From: Candidatus Zixiibacteriota bacterium
GTDB taxonomy: Bacteria; Zixibacteria; MSB-5A5; GN15; FEB-12
Direction: 5' to 3'
Assembly: GCA_019038695.1 (NCBI GenBank)
Contig: JAHOYZ010000003.1
Location: forward strand, 1-64,000
DNA length: 64,000 bases
This document shows positions 44,039 to 52,610 of this stretch, piece by piece (the first letter of the stretch is position 1; every line of letters begins with the position of its first letter). The position numbers were made by a program, and so were the translations under genes. Under the pieces are notes generated by a model, which ran no database searches, was not told where the DNA came from, and was given only the letters and a program-made list of their open reading frames with translations.

Positions 44039-46450
44039 ATGAAAAATCTATTGGCAGTTACAATGTTAGCTGTGACAGCGATGTTGCTGGCGGCTTCCGG
44101 AGGCGAGGCTAGATTCTATATCGATATCCCGGGTGCGGAAACGAACTACATCCCGGCCAACACGCCTTTGACTATTGAGGGCAAGATGGATAACAACACC
44201 GGTGAGAATGTGATTGGAATCTCCAACGGTATCCGTATCTACTCGCCCGACGGTGCCGTCTGGCAAACACCGACAACCACGATCGGCAGTAGTGTAGCAA
44301 CTTATTTCGATTTCCAAGCTTCTGTCAATGAATTCAGTGTCAATGGGACAAGCGACGACACTATTGGCATCATCGCCGTGGCGACAGGTGCAGGCGTTCC
44401 TAACGGCCTTACTGGCCTGGAGCTGTTCTCGATCGAAACTCAGATCAACTCCTCCGAGGTCGGTAGAACGATTTGCATCGATTCGACATGGTTTCCGCCA
44501 TCCAATACCTGGCTGTGGGTAACACCAACCGGTACGGTTATCCCCGACTGGGAAGGCCCGTACTGCTGGAATATCGTTATGCCCGATACCTGCTACGCCG
44601 ACGGCGATGCCAACGGAAATGGTACTCCCTTCGAGCTTGCGGATGCTGTGGAGTTGTCAAATGTTCTCATTAACTGCGCCAGTCTAACGGCTCCGCTATA
44701 TCATGTGGATCTTAACGGCGACTGCCTTGTAGACTCACTGGATCTGATACTTATAGTAGAGTTTATCACAACACAGGATACGTCGATTTTCGATCCGTAC
44801 GGCGGTTATCCGGTACCTACTTGTTGCGACCCTGCTTTGGCACGGCCCCCGCAAACGGTTGAGATTTTTGGCCTGGAACACACTTCCTATGGCTCAAGTT
44901 GCCTGGATACTGTAAATGGTGAGTTGATTATTTTCGACAATGGAGATCCGGGTGAAGCTGGTGTAGAAATTGATCTTGGTGAGGTAACCGGAGTGGTGTT
45001 TGAGAGTTATTTTGACACTCCACCTCAAGATGGCGACATTATTCACTATGACATCATTGGTCAGATTGATGGAATACCAAACCAACCTCTTACAACCGTG
45101 GATGAAGTTGCAGTTGTTGACGAGACTGCAGTCATTCCGGATTTCGTATTCTGCGGATCACCCTCATTCACCGTGGCAGTAGTAAATGAAGGACTCTATG
45201 TGGATGGAGCGTCTGGTCTGACCGGAGAAGCGTTCCGGTACAAGTGGATTGATGCTGGGACAATGACTCCACGAGCTGACGCCGCGGCAGTAAGGACAAG
45301 CGGTGAGGCTGCTGCTCGGGCACGAAAGGCTGCTCATGATGCTGCTACACGAGATGCTCTAATCAAAGCAGCAAAAGCAGGCGGCATAACCTGGGCGGGC
45401 AGAGAAAGTGGAGGTGGCCCTGGAACGACAGGAGCGAAGATGGAGGCTACTATCGCCGCACATAGTCCTGTAGTGGCTGATTTAGTCATCATCTATCCAG
45501 ACGACTCAACTTATCAGTATGACTTCATCTCAGATATTCAGATATCACTGACTGAGACACCAATGGCAGCCATTCCCTATGAAGGTATAGCCATGTTTAA
45601 TAGTGTCTATTGTGCTCTTGGTTCGGCTACTTTTGAAGCAAGCGATGGCATGCTTACTATTGATAATATCGGCTCCAGTGGTGATGATGGTGTATCCATC
45701 GAGGCTGGCGAGACCGATTACTTATCAATAAGAACAGGAGACATAAACTCTCACGAAATGCCTGTCGGATCGTATCTCCAGCACTCATTTTCCGGAACAG
45801 TGAATGACACTCCCGGTCAATCACTGGGTGTCCTGAGTGTCGAATTCCACCCAGACAGTATTGGTTTTAGCGCTAACTTCGCACCAATAGGTGCCGACAG
45901 CATATTCGCAACGTACTACTGTAGTGCTGGCCCTACAACGGCCGAATGGATTATGGGCGCAGACATAACGCTCTGTTTTGAAGGCCAGCTATACTATGGA
46001 GCCGGGGCCGCAATGCTTCTTGATATGCTGGGGGGTAGCATTGACTGGTTTGATCTCATCTGGAAAACAGGAGAAAGATCTAATCCTGATACTGTATTCT
46101 ACGAGGTTCATTTCTATCCTGCAATCTCCGGCCACACTATACAATCAATTGATGGTGCAACCGTCCAAGCTGCCCTTCTCGATTCATTTAGTATTATTAA
46201 TGTAACTACAGCCCCACCTTCCTGCTGCAACGGCGACGGCATACGCGGCAATGTCGACTACATATTGCCCGATGAAATCAACATTGCTGACCTGACATAT
46301 CTCGTAGCGTACTTATTCACAGGTGGGGCAGAGCCGTCGTGTATAGATGAAAGTGATATAGACGGCAATGACGAGATCAATATAGCCGACCTAACTTATC
46401 TGGTAGCGTATTTGTTCACTGGCGGTCCACCACCGGTGGCGTGTCCGTAG
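44039..46450 (+). CDS. Secreted protein with dockerin-like repeats
   Basis: 803 residues from ATG 44039, with AAAGGA upstream (a GTG one codon earlier is possible). Signal peptide to about residue 24. An EF-hand-like dockerin segment lies near 185-240 (DGDANGNGTPFELADAV, DLNGDCLVDSLDLI). Two beta-rich domains that resemble each other (about 270-395 and 520-625) flank an alanine/arginine-rich stretch near 418-440 (RTSGEAAARARKAAHD). The C-terminus has two copies of the calcium-binding repeat with INIADLTYLVAYLFTGG (about 738 and 783), the style of Zixibacteria secreted proteins. Probably surface-displayed; not evidence for a cellulosome, as no cohesin is visible here. Confidence 0.78.
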   Translation: MKNLLAVTMLAVTAMLLAASGGEARFYIDIPGAETNYIPANTPLTIEGKMDNNTGENVIGISNGIRIYSPDGAVWQTPTTTIGSSVATYFDFQASVNEFSVNGTSDDTIGIIAVATGAGVPNGLTGLELFSIETQINSSEVGRTICIDSTWFPPSNTWLWVTPTGTVIPDWEGPYCWNIVMPDTCYADGDANGNGTPFELADAVELSNVLINCASLTAPLYHVDLNGDCLVDSLDLILIVEFITTQDTSIFDPYGGYPVPTCCDPALARPPQTVEIFGLEHTSYGSSCLDTVNGELIIFDNGDPGEAGVEIDLGEVTGVVFESYFDTPPQDGDIIHYDIIGQIDGIPNQPLTTVDEVAVVDETAVIPDFVFCGSPSFTVAVVNEGLYVDGASGLTGEAFRYKWIDAGTMTPRADAAAVRTSGEAAARARKAAHDAATRDALIKAAKAGGITWAGRESGGGPGTTGAKMEATIAAHSPVVADLVIIYPDDSTYQYDFISDIQISLTETPMAAIPYEGIAMFNSVYCALGSATFEASDGMLTIDNIGSSGDDGVSIEAGETDYLSIRTGDINSHEMPVGSYLQHSFSGTVNDTPGQSLGVLSVEFHPDSIGFSANFAPIGADSIFATYYCSAGPTTAEWIMGADITLCFEGQLYYGAGAAMLLDMLGGSIDWFDLIWKTGERSNPDTVFYEVHFYPAISGHTIQSIDGATVQAALLDSFSIINVTTAPPSCCNGDGIRGNVDYILPDEINIADLTYLVAYLFTGGAEPSCIDESDIDGNDEINIADLTYLVAYLFTGGPPPVACP

Positions 46451-46476
46451 AGAACGATCAGATACTACGATGAGCC

Positions 46477-46516
46477 AGCGGCCACTTCTCACATCGAGGA
46501 GTGGTCGCTCTCTTTT
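46477..46516 (+). terminator. Terminator after the dockerin gene
   Basis: A 14-pair stem (46477-46490 with 46496-46509, two non-Watson-Crick pairs) with a five-base loop is followed by CTCTTTTG. It sits 26 bases after the stop codon. Confidence 0.75.
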
Positions 46517-46533
46517 GTGCCCAATCTGTGCCC
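46514..46533. repeat. Doubled TGTGCCC motif resembling the tmRNA-region arm sites
   Basis: TTTGTGCCCAATCTGTGCCC repeats TGTGCCC with an 11-base period, the same geometry as the TGTGACC pairs at 1280-1298 and 3741-3759. There is no tRNA or tmRNA fragment beside it. The following 70 bases are A-rich and hold no gene. Confidence 0.4.
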
Positions 46534-46693
46534 ACGGGTGGCAAAAACAGATAAAACCAGACACAAACAAACAAAACCAAATAAAAATGACTAAATTAGT
46601 CCGGCATAACACGTTATGACGTAATATATACGTACACAACACCTTACGAATTAGGGGGTCGGAGAACACAAGGGTCCTGACCTACTAATGCTG

Positions 46694-47437
46694 TTACCCC
46701 ATCATCCTCACCATTTCCAACTGACTCAGCACGCCTGCGACGGCCGTCTCGACACGAAGTACCCAGCGGCCAAGCGAGAAGGGCTGAAAGCCATGGTCTT
46801 TCATCAGGTCAATTTCAAACGGAACCCAACCTCCCTCCGGCCCAATCGCCACGCCCACCGAGGTGGTTTTTCTGTCGTACACGTCTGAGAAACAGCTTTC
46901 GGCTGAGGGATCGGATAAACACAAAGTGTTCTTCTCTTCTCTCTGAAGTTCGGGAAGCTTGTCCAGAAAGAACGGCTTGAAGCGATCATGAATAGTAACC
47001 TCCGGCAGTCGGGTGTGTTTGCCCTGACTAAGTCCCTCAATAAGAAACGGCGTGTAGTTTTCCGGCTGAAGCAAAGGGGAATGGAAATAGCTTTTTTCGA
47101 CCCTATTGGCCCGAATCAGATGTATCCGCCGCACAGCCATCGTCGCCGAAGTTAGTAGCACTTTTTTGAGAGTCTGCGGTCGCGGCAGAGCACAGATCAG
47201 GTCAACTATCGGCGATGGATCAGGTACTTGCGCCAATTGTCCACACCGCAGCACCACTTCATTATCAGTGACCTTTTCGATAATTGCTGTCCCTTGCGGG
47301 CCGTCGAGGAGGCCCACCTCGACACTGTCTCCGGGCTGACTGCGTAAGATAACTCGAATGTGTTCTGCTCGTCCGTCGGTCAGATGGTAGGAAAACTCTC
47401 CCCTGCTGTCAGCTTCTGTGAGAATAATCAGGTTCAT
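46694..47437 (-). CDS. rsmE: 16S rRNA m3U1498 methyltransferase
   Basis: 247 residues, normal for RsmE. N-terminal PUA-like part, then the SPOUT fold with the trefoil-knot signatures AIGPEGGWVPFEIDL (about 196-210) and LGRWVLRVETAVAGVL (about 224-239). It methylates N3 of U1498 in 16S rRNA using SAM. ATG at 47437; convergent with the dockerin gene. Confidence 0.92.
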   Translation of the reverse strand: MNLIILTEADSRGEFSYHLTDGRAEHIRVILRSQPGDSVEVGLLDGPQGTAIIEKVTDNEVVLRCGQLAQVPDPSPIVDLICALPRPQTLKKVLLTSATMAVRRIHLIRANRVEKSYFHSPLLQPENYTPFLIEGLSQGKHTRLPEVTIHDRFKPFFLDKLPELQREEKNTLCLSDPSAESCFSDVYDRKTTSVGVAIGPEGGWVPFEIDLMKDHGFQPFSLGRWVLRVETAVAGVLSQLEMVRMMG

Positions 47438-47577
47438 AGCAACGCCAGACTCAATAGGCTCTCCACAGGCTCCCTTCGGTTCCTACAATCCACATACATT
47501 ACAAACGCTAACCTTGCAGTCCGCTGGGTCCAACAAAAAAGAGGACCACCGGCCGCCATTGACGAAATAGGACGGAC

Positions 47578-47625
47578 GGGGGCGTCTGCCGCCCACAGTA
47601 CATCTGGCAGAAGACACCCCCACGC
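47578..47625. repeat. Imperfect long hairpin upstream of the FlgD-like lipoprotein gene
   Basis: GGGGGCGTCTGCC near 47578 pairs with GGCAGAAGACACCCCC near 47606-47621, with one bulge. It ends just before the promoter at 47628, so it could mark the end of an upstream transcript or be a dispersed intergenic palindrome. Confidence 0.45.
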
Positions 47626-47627
47626 TC

Positions 47628-47656
47628 TTGACAGTGCATCAAAGTAAACTTACTAT
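47628..47656 (+). promoter_or_regulatory. Promoter of the lipoprotein/beta-barrel operon
   Basis: TTGACA (47628-47633), 17 bases, TACTAT (47651-47656). Start of transcription near 47663, about 32 bases before the ATG at 47695. Confidence 0.6.
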
Positions 47657-47694
47657 GCGACAAACATGAGCAAAACATGGAAGGTTCTGACTCT

Positions 47695-48081
47695 ATGAAA
47701 ATACTAGTCTTACTATTGACATTGCTGGCCCTTCTGGTGGTCGGTTGCTCTGAGCACGACACCGGTCCTACAGGAAGTGACCCTCTGGCTGAGTATGATG
47801 AGGGGCTTAACCTTAAGGTTACTTCGCAGACAGAGACCAACAACATCTTGATCGGGTTTAGTATGCCCGCCCCGGGATCATACACTCTTAGCGTACTCAA
47901 TGTTACCGGCTACACGATTCGCTCCTGGCAGGGCACTACCTCTGCTGGCCAGATTCAGATTGCGTGGGATGGTACAAACAAGGATGGTAAACCGGTCGAT
48001 GTTGGACTCTACATCTATGAACTTGAGGCGGCCGATCTGACAGCACGCCAGGTCGATCTTCTGGGAGGGCTGGGATCATGA
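47695..48081 (+). CDS. Lipoprotein with FlgD-type Ig-like domain
   Basis: 128 residues from ATG 47695; GGAAGG is about nine bases upstream, and an ATG six codons earlier is the alternative. Lipobox LLVVGC at about residue 18. The mature part has the FlgD Ig-like pattern: YTLSVLNVTGYTIRSW, QIQIAWDGTNKDGKPV, VGLYIYELEA. It overlaps the next gene by four bases (ATGA), so lipoprotein and barrel are made together, probably as an outer-membrane complex. Confidence 0.8.
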   Translation: MKILVLLLTLLALLVVGCSEHDTGPTGSDPLAEYDEGLNLKVTSQTETNNILIGFSMPAPGSYTLSVLNVTGYTIRSWQGTTSAGQIQIAWDGTNKDGKPVDVGLYIYELEAADLTARQVDLLGGLGS

Positions 48082-48695
48082 AGGATTCACGCAGACTAAC
48101 CAACCACGGAGTTTCCCGAGTGCTGGTTCTTGCAATATGCCTGTTGATTGTCTCTATAGGACTGATTCCGGCAACGGTGTCTTCCGAGGCAATAGCTGAT
48201 CAGCGTGAGAGTAACTACAAGGTCTGGGTGCAGGGTGGCTTTTTCACTCCCGCCCGGGGTAAGATGCGCAGCATTTACGGCGACGCGCTCAGCGTTGCGG
48301 GAGGTGCAGAAATACGGATAAGTGGGCGTCTCTCTGTGGGAGCATACGGTGGATATCTGGAACTGGATAAAGGCGACATTCCGTTGAAATACCGCAACAT
48401 TTACGTCGTTCCTACGGTGACTTTTTCGCTCTTAGAAAACGAGCGTCTTAATCTATACAGTCAATTGGGAGTGGGACTCAATTTCCGTGAGATTCAGTTC
48501 AAGTGGCTCTACGAGCAGAGAGACTTCGGCCTGTCCGGCAACATGGCGGTCGGAGTAGATTACCTCCTCAGCGGACCATTCATTCTTGGAGCCAGAACAA
48601 CCTTCGACTTCATTTACGACCCGGATCCCACCCTTGGAGACTTCGGCAATACCGGTGGCTTTAATTTCCAGATCAGAGGTGGACTCGTATTCTGA
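48078..48695 (+). CDS. Outer-membrane beta-barrel protein (OmpA/OmpW-like size)
   Basis: 205 residues with a signal peptide (VLVLAICLLIVSIGLIPATVSS). The rest has eight or so amphipathic strands (YKVWVQGGFFTPARGKM, LNLYSQLGVGLNF, FNFQIRGGLVF) and ends in phenylalanine as barrel proteins do. Translationally coupled to the FlgD-like lipoprotein before it. No known substrate. Confidence 0.75.
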   Translation: MKDSRRLTNHGVSRVLVLAICLLIVSIGLIPATVSSEAIADQRESNYKVWVQGGFFTPARGKMRSIYGDALSVAGGAEIRISGRLSVGAYGGYLELDKGDIPLKYRNIYVVPTVTFSLLENERLNLYSQLGVGLNFREIQFKWLYEQRDFGLSGNMAVGVDYLLSGPFILGARTTFDFIYDPDPTLGDFGNTGGFNFQIRGGLVF

Positions 48696-48702
48696 TATGC
48701 TC

Positions 48703-48732
48703 GTTGCGGCAGGCGCAAGTGCCTGCCGCAAC
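48703..48732. terminator. Perfect 12-pair hairpin after the barrel gene
   Basis: GTTGCGGCAGGC and GCCTGCCGCAAC are perfect complements around GCAAGT, starting seven bases after the stop codon. No T-tract follows, so it may be a bidirectional stem or REP-like repeat as well as a terminator. Confidence 0.6.
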
Positions 48733-48750
48733 AGCTGCCCAACATAGACA

Positions 48751-48779
48751 TTGACAATTCCGTACTACACTGGTTATTT
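48751..48779 (+). promoter_or_regulatory. Possible promoter of gcvT
   Basis: TTGACA (48751-48756), 17 bases, TTATTT (48774-48779). The -10 is weak, but the -35 is perfect and the position (about 48 bases before ATG 48827) fits. Confidence 0.4.
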
Positions 48780-48826
48780 CCCTGCAATAAATTAAGTAAC
48801 CCGATCCCTCAGGTGAACAACCCGTT

Positions 48827-49924
48827 ATGTCGGAAGAAATTGTCAAGACAGCGTTTCACGATCAGCATATCGCCGCGGGCGCGAAGATGGTTGACTTTGC
48901 CGGATACCGATTGCCGATTCAGTACCAGGGCATTACGGCCGAGCACCTGGCCGTGCGGAATAACGTCGGCCTGTTTGATCTCTCTCACATGGGTGAATTT
49001 GAGGTCTCCGGCCCCCGGTCGCTTGATTTTCTCCAGAAGGTGACGACCAATGATGTGGCTGTCCTTGAGGTAGGTCAGATTCAGTATAACTGTATGACGT
49101 TGCCTTCGGGAGGGATCGTCGACGATCTGCTTATCTATCGCCTGCCGGCCAGCTATATGCTCGTAGTGAATGGCGCCAACATCGAGAAAGATTTCGATTG
49201 GTTGCGCTCCAACCTGACAGCTGATACCGAGTTGATAGATCGATCGCCTTATACGAGCCTGCTGGCTATCCAGGGTCCGAAAGCAGAACTCGTGATGAGC
49301 CTGATCACCGATCATGACCTTGCCAACATGCCTTACTATACCTGGGTCGAGGCACCTGTGGCGGGTGAAACGATGATGTTCTCACGCACCGGCTACACTG
49401 GTGAGGATGGCTTTGAAATCTACATCGCCCCCCAATATGCCGATTCCGTCTGGAAGGCTGTTGTAGAGGCCGGTAGTAAATATGACATGGCACACATTGG
49501 GCTGGGAGCACGCGACACCCTGCGCCTGGAAATGAAGATGGCACTCTATGGCAACGACATTGATGAGACAACGACACCAATCGAGGCTGGTCTGTCATGG
49601 ATAGTCAGGCTTGATAAAGACTTCATCGGCCACGATGTTCTGGTCCGTCAGAAAGAAGAAAAGCCGAAACGCCGTCTGGTTTGCCTGGAGCTGGAGGGAA
49701 AGGCTATTCCGCGTCCGGGATATGATATTCTTGATGGTGACGAAGTTATCGGCAATGTAACATCAGGGACGTTCTCCCCCAGCCTGCAGAAACCGATTGC
49801 TCTAGGGTATGTCCTTCGCCGAAAAGCCAAGTCGGGTTCAACTGTGTCAATTGCGATCCGCAACAAGACCGCCCCTGCGGTTGTCGTAAAACCACCGTTC
49901 TACAAGAACACTTCGCACAAGTGA
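48827..49924 (+). CDS. gcvT: Aminomethyltransferase (glycine cleavage T protein)
   Basis: 365 residues, normal for GcvT. Hallmarks are MVDFAGYRLPIQY, VGLFDLSHMGEFEVSG, TGYTGEDGFEIY and LGARDTLRLEMKMALYGND. It moves the aminomethyl carbon of the H-protein to tetrahydrofolate, releasing ammonia. The other glycine cleavage genes (gcvH, gcvPA, gcvPB) are not in the window. Followed by comB after a 12-base gap, so these two are probably co-transcribed. Confidence 0.94.
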   Translation: MSEEIVKTAFHDQHIAAGAKMVDFAGYRLPIQYQGITAEHLAVRNNVGLFDLSHMGEFEVSGPRSLDFLQKVTTNDVAVLEVGQIQYNCMTLPSGGIVDDLLIYRLPASYMLVVNGANIEKDFDWLRSNLTADTELIDRSPYTSLLAIQGPKAELVMSLITDHDLANMPYYTWVEAPVAGETMMFSRTGYTGEDGFEIYIAPQYADSVWKAVVEAGSKYDMAHIGLGARDTLRLEMKMALYGNDIDETTTPIEAGLSWIVRLDKDFIGHDVLVRQKEEKPKRRLVCLELEGKAIPRPGYDILDGDEVIGNVTSGTFSPSLQKPIALGYVLRRKAKSGSTVSIAIRNKTAPAVVVKPPFYKNTSHK

Positions 49925-49935
49925 GCCGATAGACT

Positions 49936-50667
49936 ATGAAAGTAGACCTCTATCTAACCCCGTTCCCGTTTGAACAAGCGGCAGTTGACAACAAAAGCGT
50001 GGTTGTAATCGATGTCCTTCGGTCGTCCACTTCTACCTGTGCCGCCCTGATGGCTGGCGCTCGCGGTGTGATCCCCACGGCCGGACCCGGAGAGGCTGCA
50101 GAGATGTGGACCAGGATCGGTGCCGACATGGCAGTTCTGGCCGGTGAACGCAACAATCAACGAATTGAGAACTTCCAGCTTGGCAATTCCCCCAGCGAGT
50201 TTACGACCGAAGCAGTGGGCGGCAAATATGTCGTCATGACCACTACTAATGGAACCGCGATTTTCGGTAAAGCCCAGAAAGCAGCTTTGGTATTGTGTGG
50301 CGGAATCGTCAATGTCTCTTCGGTAGCCGCACATATCGCCCACGAAAAACGCGACCTGTTGATTGTGTGCGCCGGTAACGACGGCGGGTTTTCAATCGAG
50401 GACACTCTGTGCGCTGGGATGCTGATCCACATTCTGAGTGCGAACCACAAAACAAAGGTGCAACTAAACGATGCCGGTTCGCTTGCCCTGCTACTATGCC
50501 GAACCAACCAGTCAGCCCTGGACAAGACCGTCAGTCATGGTGAACACGGTCGACGTCTGACTTCGGATGGATTCGGAAAAGACGTTGCTATCGCTACCGC
50601 GACCGACTCGATGCCGGTCCTGCCCATATTGGTAGATGGCCGACTGGTTGCACAGGAAATCAAATAG
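49936..50667 (+). CDS. comB: 2-phosphosulfolactate phosphatase family protein
   Basis: 243 residues. Conserved ComB stretches: VVVIDVLRSSTSTCAALMAGA (about 22-42), LAGERNNQRIENFQLGNSP, TTTNGTAIF and CAGNDGGFSIEDTLCAGM. In methanogens ComB makes sulfolactate for coenzyme M. Many bacteria without coenzyme M also have it, and its substrate there is uncertain. It follows gcvT closely; no other sulfolactate or coenzyme M genes are nearby. Confidence 0.88.
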   Translation: MKVDLYLTPFPFEQAAVDNKSVVVIDVLRSSTSTCAALMAGARGVIPTAGPGEAAEMWTRIGADMAVLAGERNNQRIENFQLGNSPSEFTTEAVGGKYVVMTTTNGTAIFGKAQKAALVLCGGIVNVSSVAAHIAHEKRDLLIVCAGNDGGFSIEDTLCAGMLIHILSANHKTKVQLNDAGSLALLLCRTNQSALDKTVSHGEHGRRLTSDGFGKDVAIATATDSMPVLPILVDGRLVAQEIK

Positions 50668-50702
50668 TGAGCCTTCCCTCAATTCCGTAGGTATAATAGA
50701 CT

Positions 50703-52601
50703 ATGACAAGATTGCTGATTGTTTCTTTTATTCTCGCGCTTTCGCTGATCGGTTCAGCCGGAGCGACGGACGGTGTAAAGTTTGCCATCGCCGTATACCA
50801 GTCCGACAGCCTGGGGGAGCAACATCTCCTGCTGACCGACACCATAAATCTCGCCAGGGATATCACAGCGTCTGGATTCCTGCTGACTTCTTCGACCGAC
50901 ATCCAATTGAGTGCAATCGACAGCAGTCGTTGTACTTTTGCCGTTCACCTGGTCACATTGGGTTCGTCGGCACGTACATATTCACGAAACTTCACTGTTG
51001 AATACGGACTACCTGCTAAGATCAATGACATCATCGGCAAGAACGACGGGCGCTACTCACTGGTCCTGACTCCTCTAGAGAGAGTGGATATCGACCCCAA
51101 TCGGTGTGAGTTCGATCACGGGATAAAAGGAACATTCAAATTCAATCCAACGGCCCATTTGGACATCTACTTCATCCCCAATTCGTTAGGAGATTTCTAC
51201 TGGGAAACGGTCAAGGGAATGATGGAGTTTGAATACCGACAATTTAAAAATATCTTCGGCCTCAACCTGCCGGGCAAACACAAACTGTTTTTGTGTCCTT
51301 GCCCCCTTAATTCGGTAATCTGGGACATGAGATTCGGACAGGTGATCGATCCGACCCGCAATACCAGCTTCGCTCTATATGCACCGGGAGTCAATTCGGC
51401 CGATCCGTTCCTGATTCTACAGACAGCAATACTCCGGCAATTCGGTTATGCCCCTCCTTTCCTGTCGGAAGGTGTGGCGGGCTATTTGTCGCTAGCAGCC
51501 TTTGATATGAAGCAATTGATAGCCGATGGTCGGGCGATTCCTTTGGACGAACTGCTAGACACCTATACGTTCTTACAGGCCCCGCCAGCCGTGGCCGACC
51601 GCAGTTGCGCAACCTTTGTGAAGTTCCTGATCGATACCTATGGTCTGGACCGATTCCGCCAACTATTCATTAACGCCGACGACCTTAATCTAGCCACGGA
51701 GTTGACCAAAGCATATGGACAATCAGTGGACAGTCTGGAGCAACAGTGGTTAACATATGTTGACACGACTACTTTTTCGCTCGTCCAGCTCGGAGCATTC
51801 GTCGACCGGGCTGAGGCGATGTTTGATTATTCCCTCATGAACGATTACGCCCAGGGCATGGTTACCATGGCCGCTACACCCGGGGACTCGTTGATGGCTC
51901 TTACGGTCCTGAAGAAGGCATGCTTTCTTGTCGGGGACTACTATGGAGCAACCGAAGCCCAGCAGGCATTGCTTGTCTTGCGTCCGAATGAATCACTCTC
52001 AACGCTGTCTTTAGCTGGATATAAGATGATGAATGGCCTTTACGAGGAGGCCCGCCGTGATCTTGAACATGGCCTGGAGTTCGACTCGACCAACAACTTC
52101 TTGCGTTGCAATCTGGGATTGAATCATTTGCTCACAGGTGATACACTGGAAGCGCGTATGAATCTCATGGCGGTCATTGCCAATCATGCCCAACCACAGG
52201 CGCAGTCTGAAGCGAGGATAATGCTGGCCGATTTACTGGCCATCTCCGGACAGGAGTCCGACCGAACCAAGGCGGAGGAATACTATCAGTACGGCCTTAA
52301 TGCTTTCGGACAACAATTGCAGCTTTCTGCGGCCAATCCGACCGCTCACTTGTGGATGGGGATATCAACGCTGGGCCTGCAAGATGCCGGTAATGCACTG
52401 AACTATCTGGAAGCAGCCTTGTTCACCGAAACGCGACCATTCTATATTGGCATGATTAATCTCTGGCTTGGAAAAGCCAATGATATTTTGGGCCAGCGTC
52501 AAGCTGCCCGTGATTTCTATGGAGCTGTCCTGGCTGGAGCGGCCGCCCATTACCATCAGGAGGAAGCGCGGAGATTCCTCGATCAACCTTATACGCAATA
52601 G
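50703..52601 (+). CDS. Secreted gluzincin-like protein with lost zinc site, fused to TPRs
   Basis: 632 residues with a signal peptide (LLIVSFILALSLIGSAGA). Residues about 150-330 resemble the peptidase MA fold: an FLSEGVAGYL helix (253-262) retains the usual downstream glutamate. However, the upstream HExxH position reads QTAIL (about 240-244), so no zinc should bind. From about 390 the protein is TPR-like. I infer a non-catalytic, protein-binding paralogue of enzymes such as the one at 22425. It is 35 bases after comB and nine before the VWA gene. Confidence 0.7.
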   Translation: MTRLLIVSFILALSLIGSAGATDGVKFAIAVYQSDSLGEQHLLLTDTINLARDITASGFLLTSSTDIQLSAIDSSRCTFAVHLVTLGSSARTYSRNFTVEYGLPAKINDIIGKNDGRYSLVLTPLERVDIDPNRCEFDHGIKGTFKFNPTAHLDIYFIPNSLGDFYWETVKGMMEFEYRQFKNIFGLNLPGKHKLFLCPCPLNSVIWDMRFGQVIDPTRNTSFALYAPGVNSADPFLILQTAILRQFGYAPPFLSEGVAGYLSLAAFDMKQLIADGRAIPLDELLDTYTFLQAPPAVADRSCATFVKFLIDTYGLDRFRQLFINADDLNLATELTKAYGQSVDSLEQQWLTYVDTTTFSLVQLGAFVDRAEAMFDYSLMNDYAQGMVTMAATPGDSLMALTVLKKACFLVGDYYGATEAQQALLVLRPNESLSTLSLAGYKMMNGLYEEARRDLEHGLEFDSTNNFLRCNLGLNHLLTGDTLEARMNLMAVIANHAQPQAQSEARIMLADLLAISGQESDRTKAEEYYQYGLNAFGQQLQLSAANPTAHLWMGISTLGLQDAGNALNYLEAALFTETRPFYIGMINLWLGKANDILGQRQAARDFYGAVLAGAAAHYHQEEARRFLDQPYTQ

Positions 52602-52610
52602 AGCAACACC

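Noticed and set aside
44039-46450. Cellulosome scaffoldin/dockerin interpretation
   Set aside because: The repeats are dockerin-like, but no cohesin, scaffoldin or carbohydrate-active enzyme is in the window; such repeats are widespread on secreted proteins of this kind of genome.
47438-47627. A gene between rsmE and the FlgD-like lipoprotein
   Set aside because: Short frames exist on both strands, but none has a start with a ribosome site; the stretch is better explained by the hairpin and promoter.
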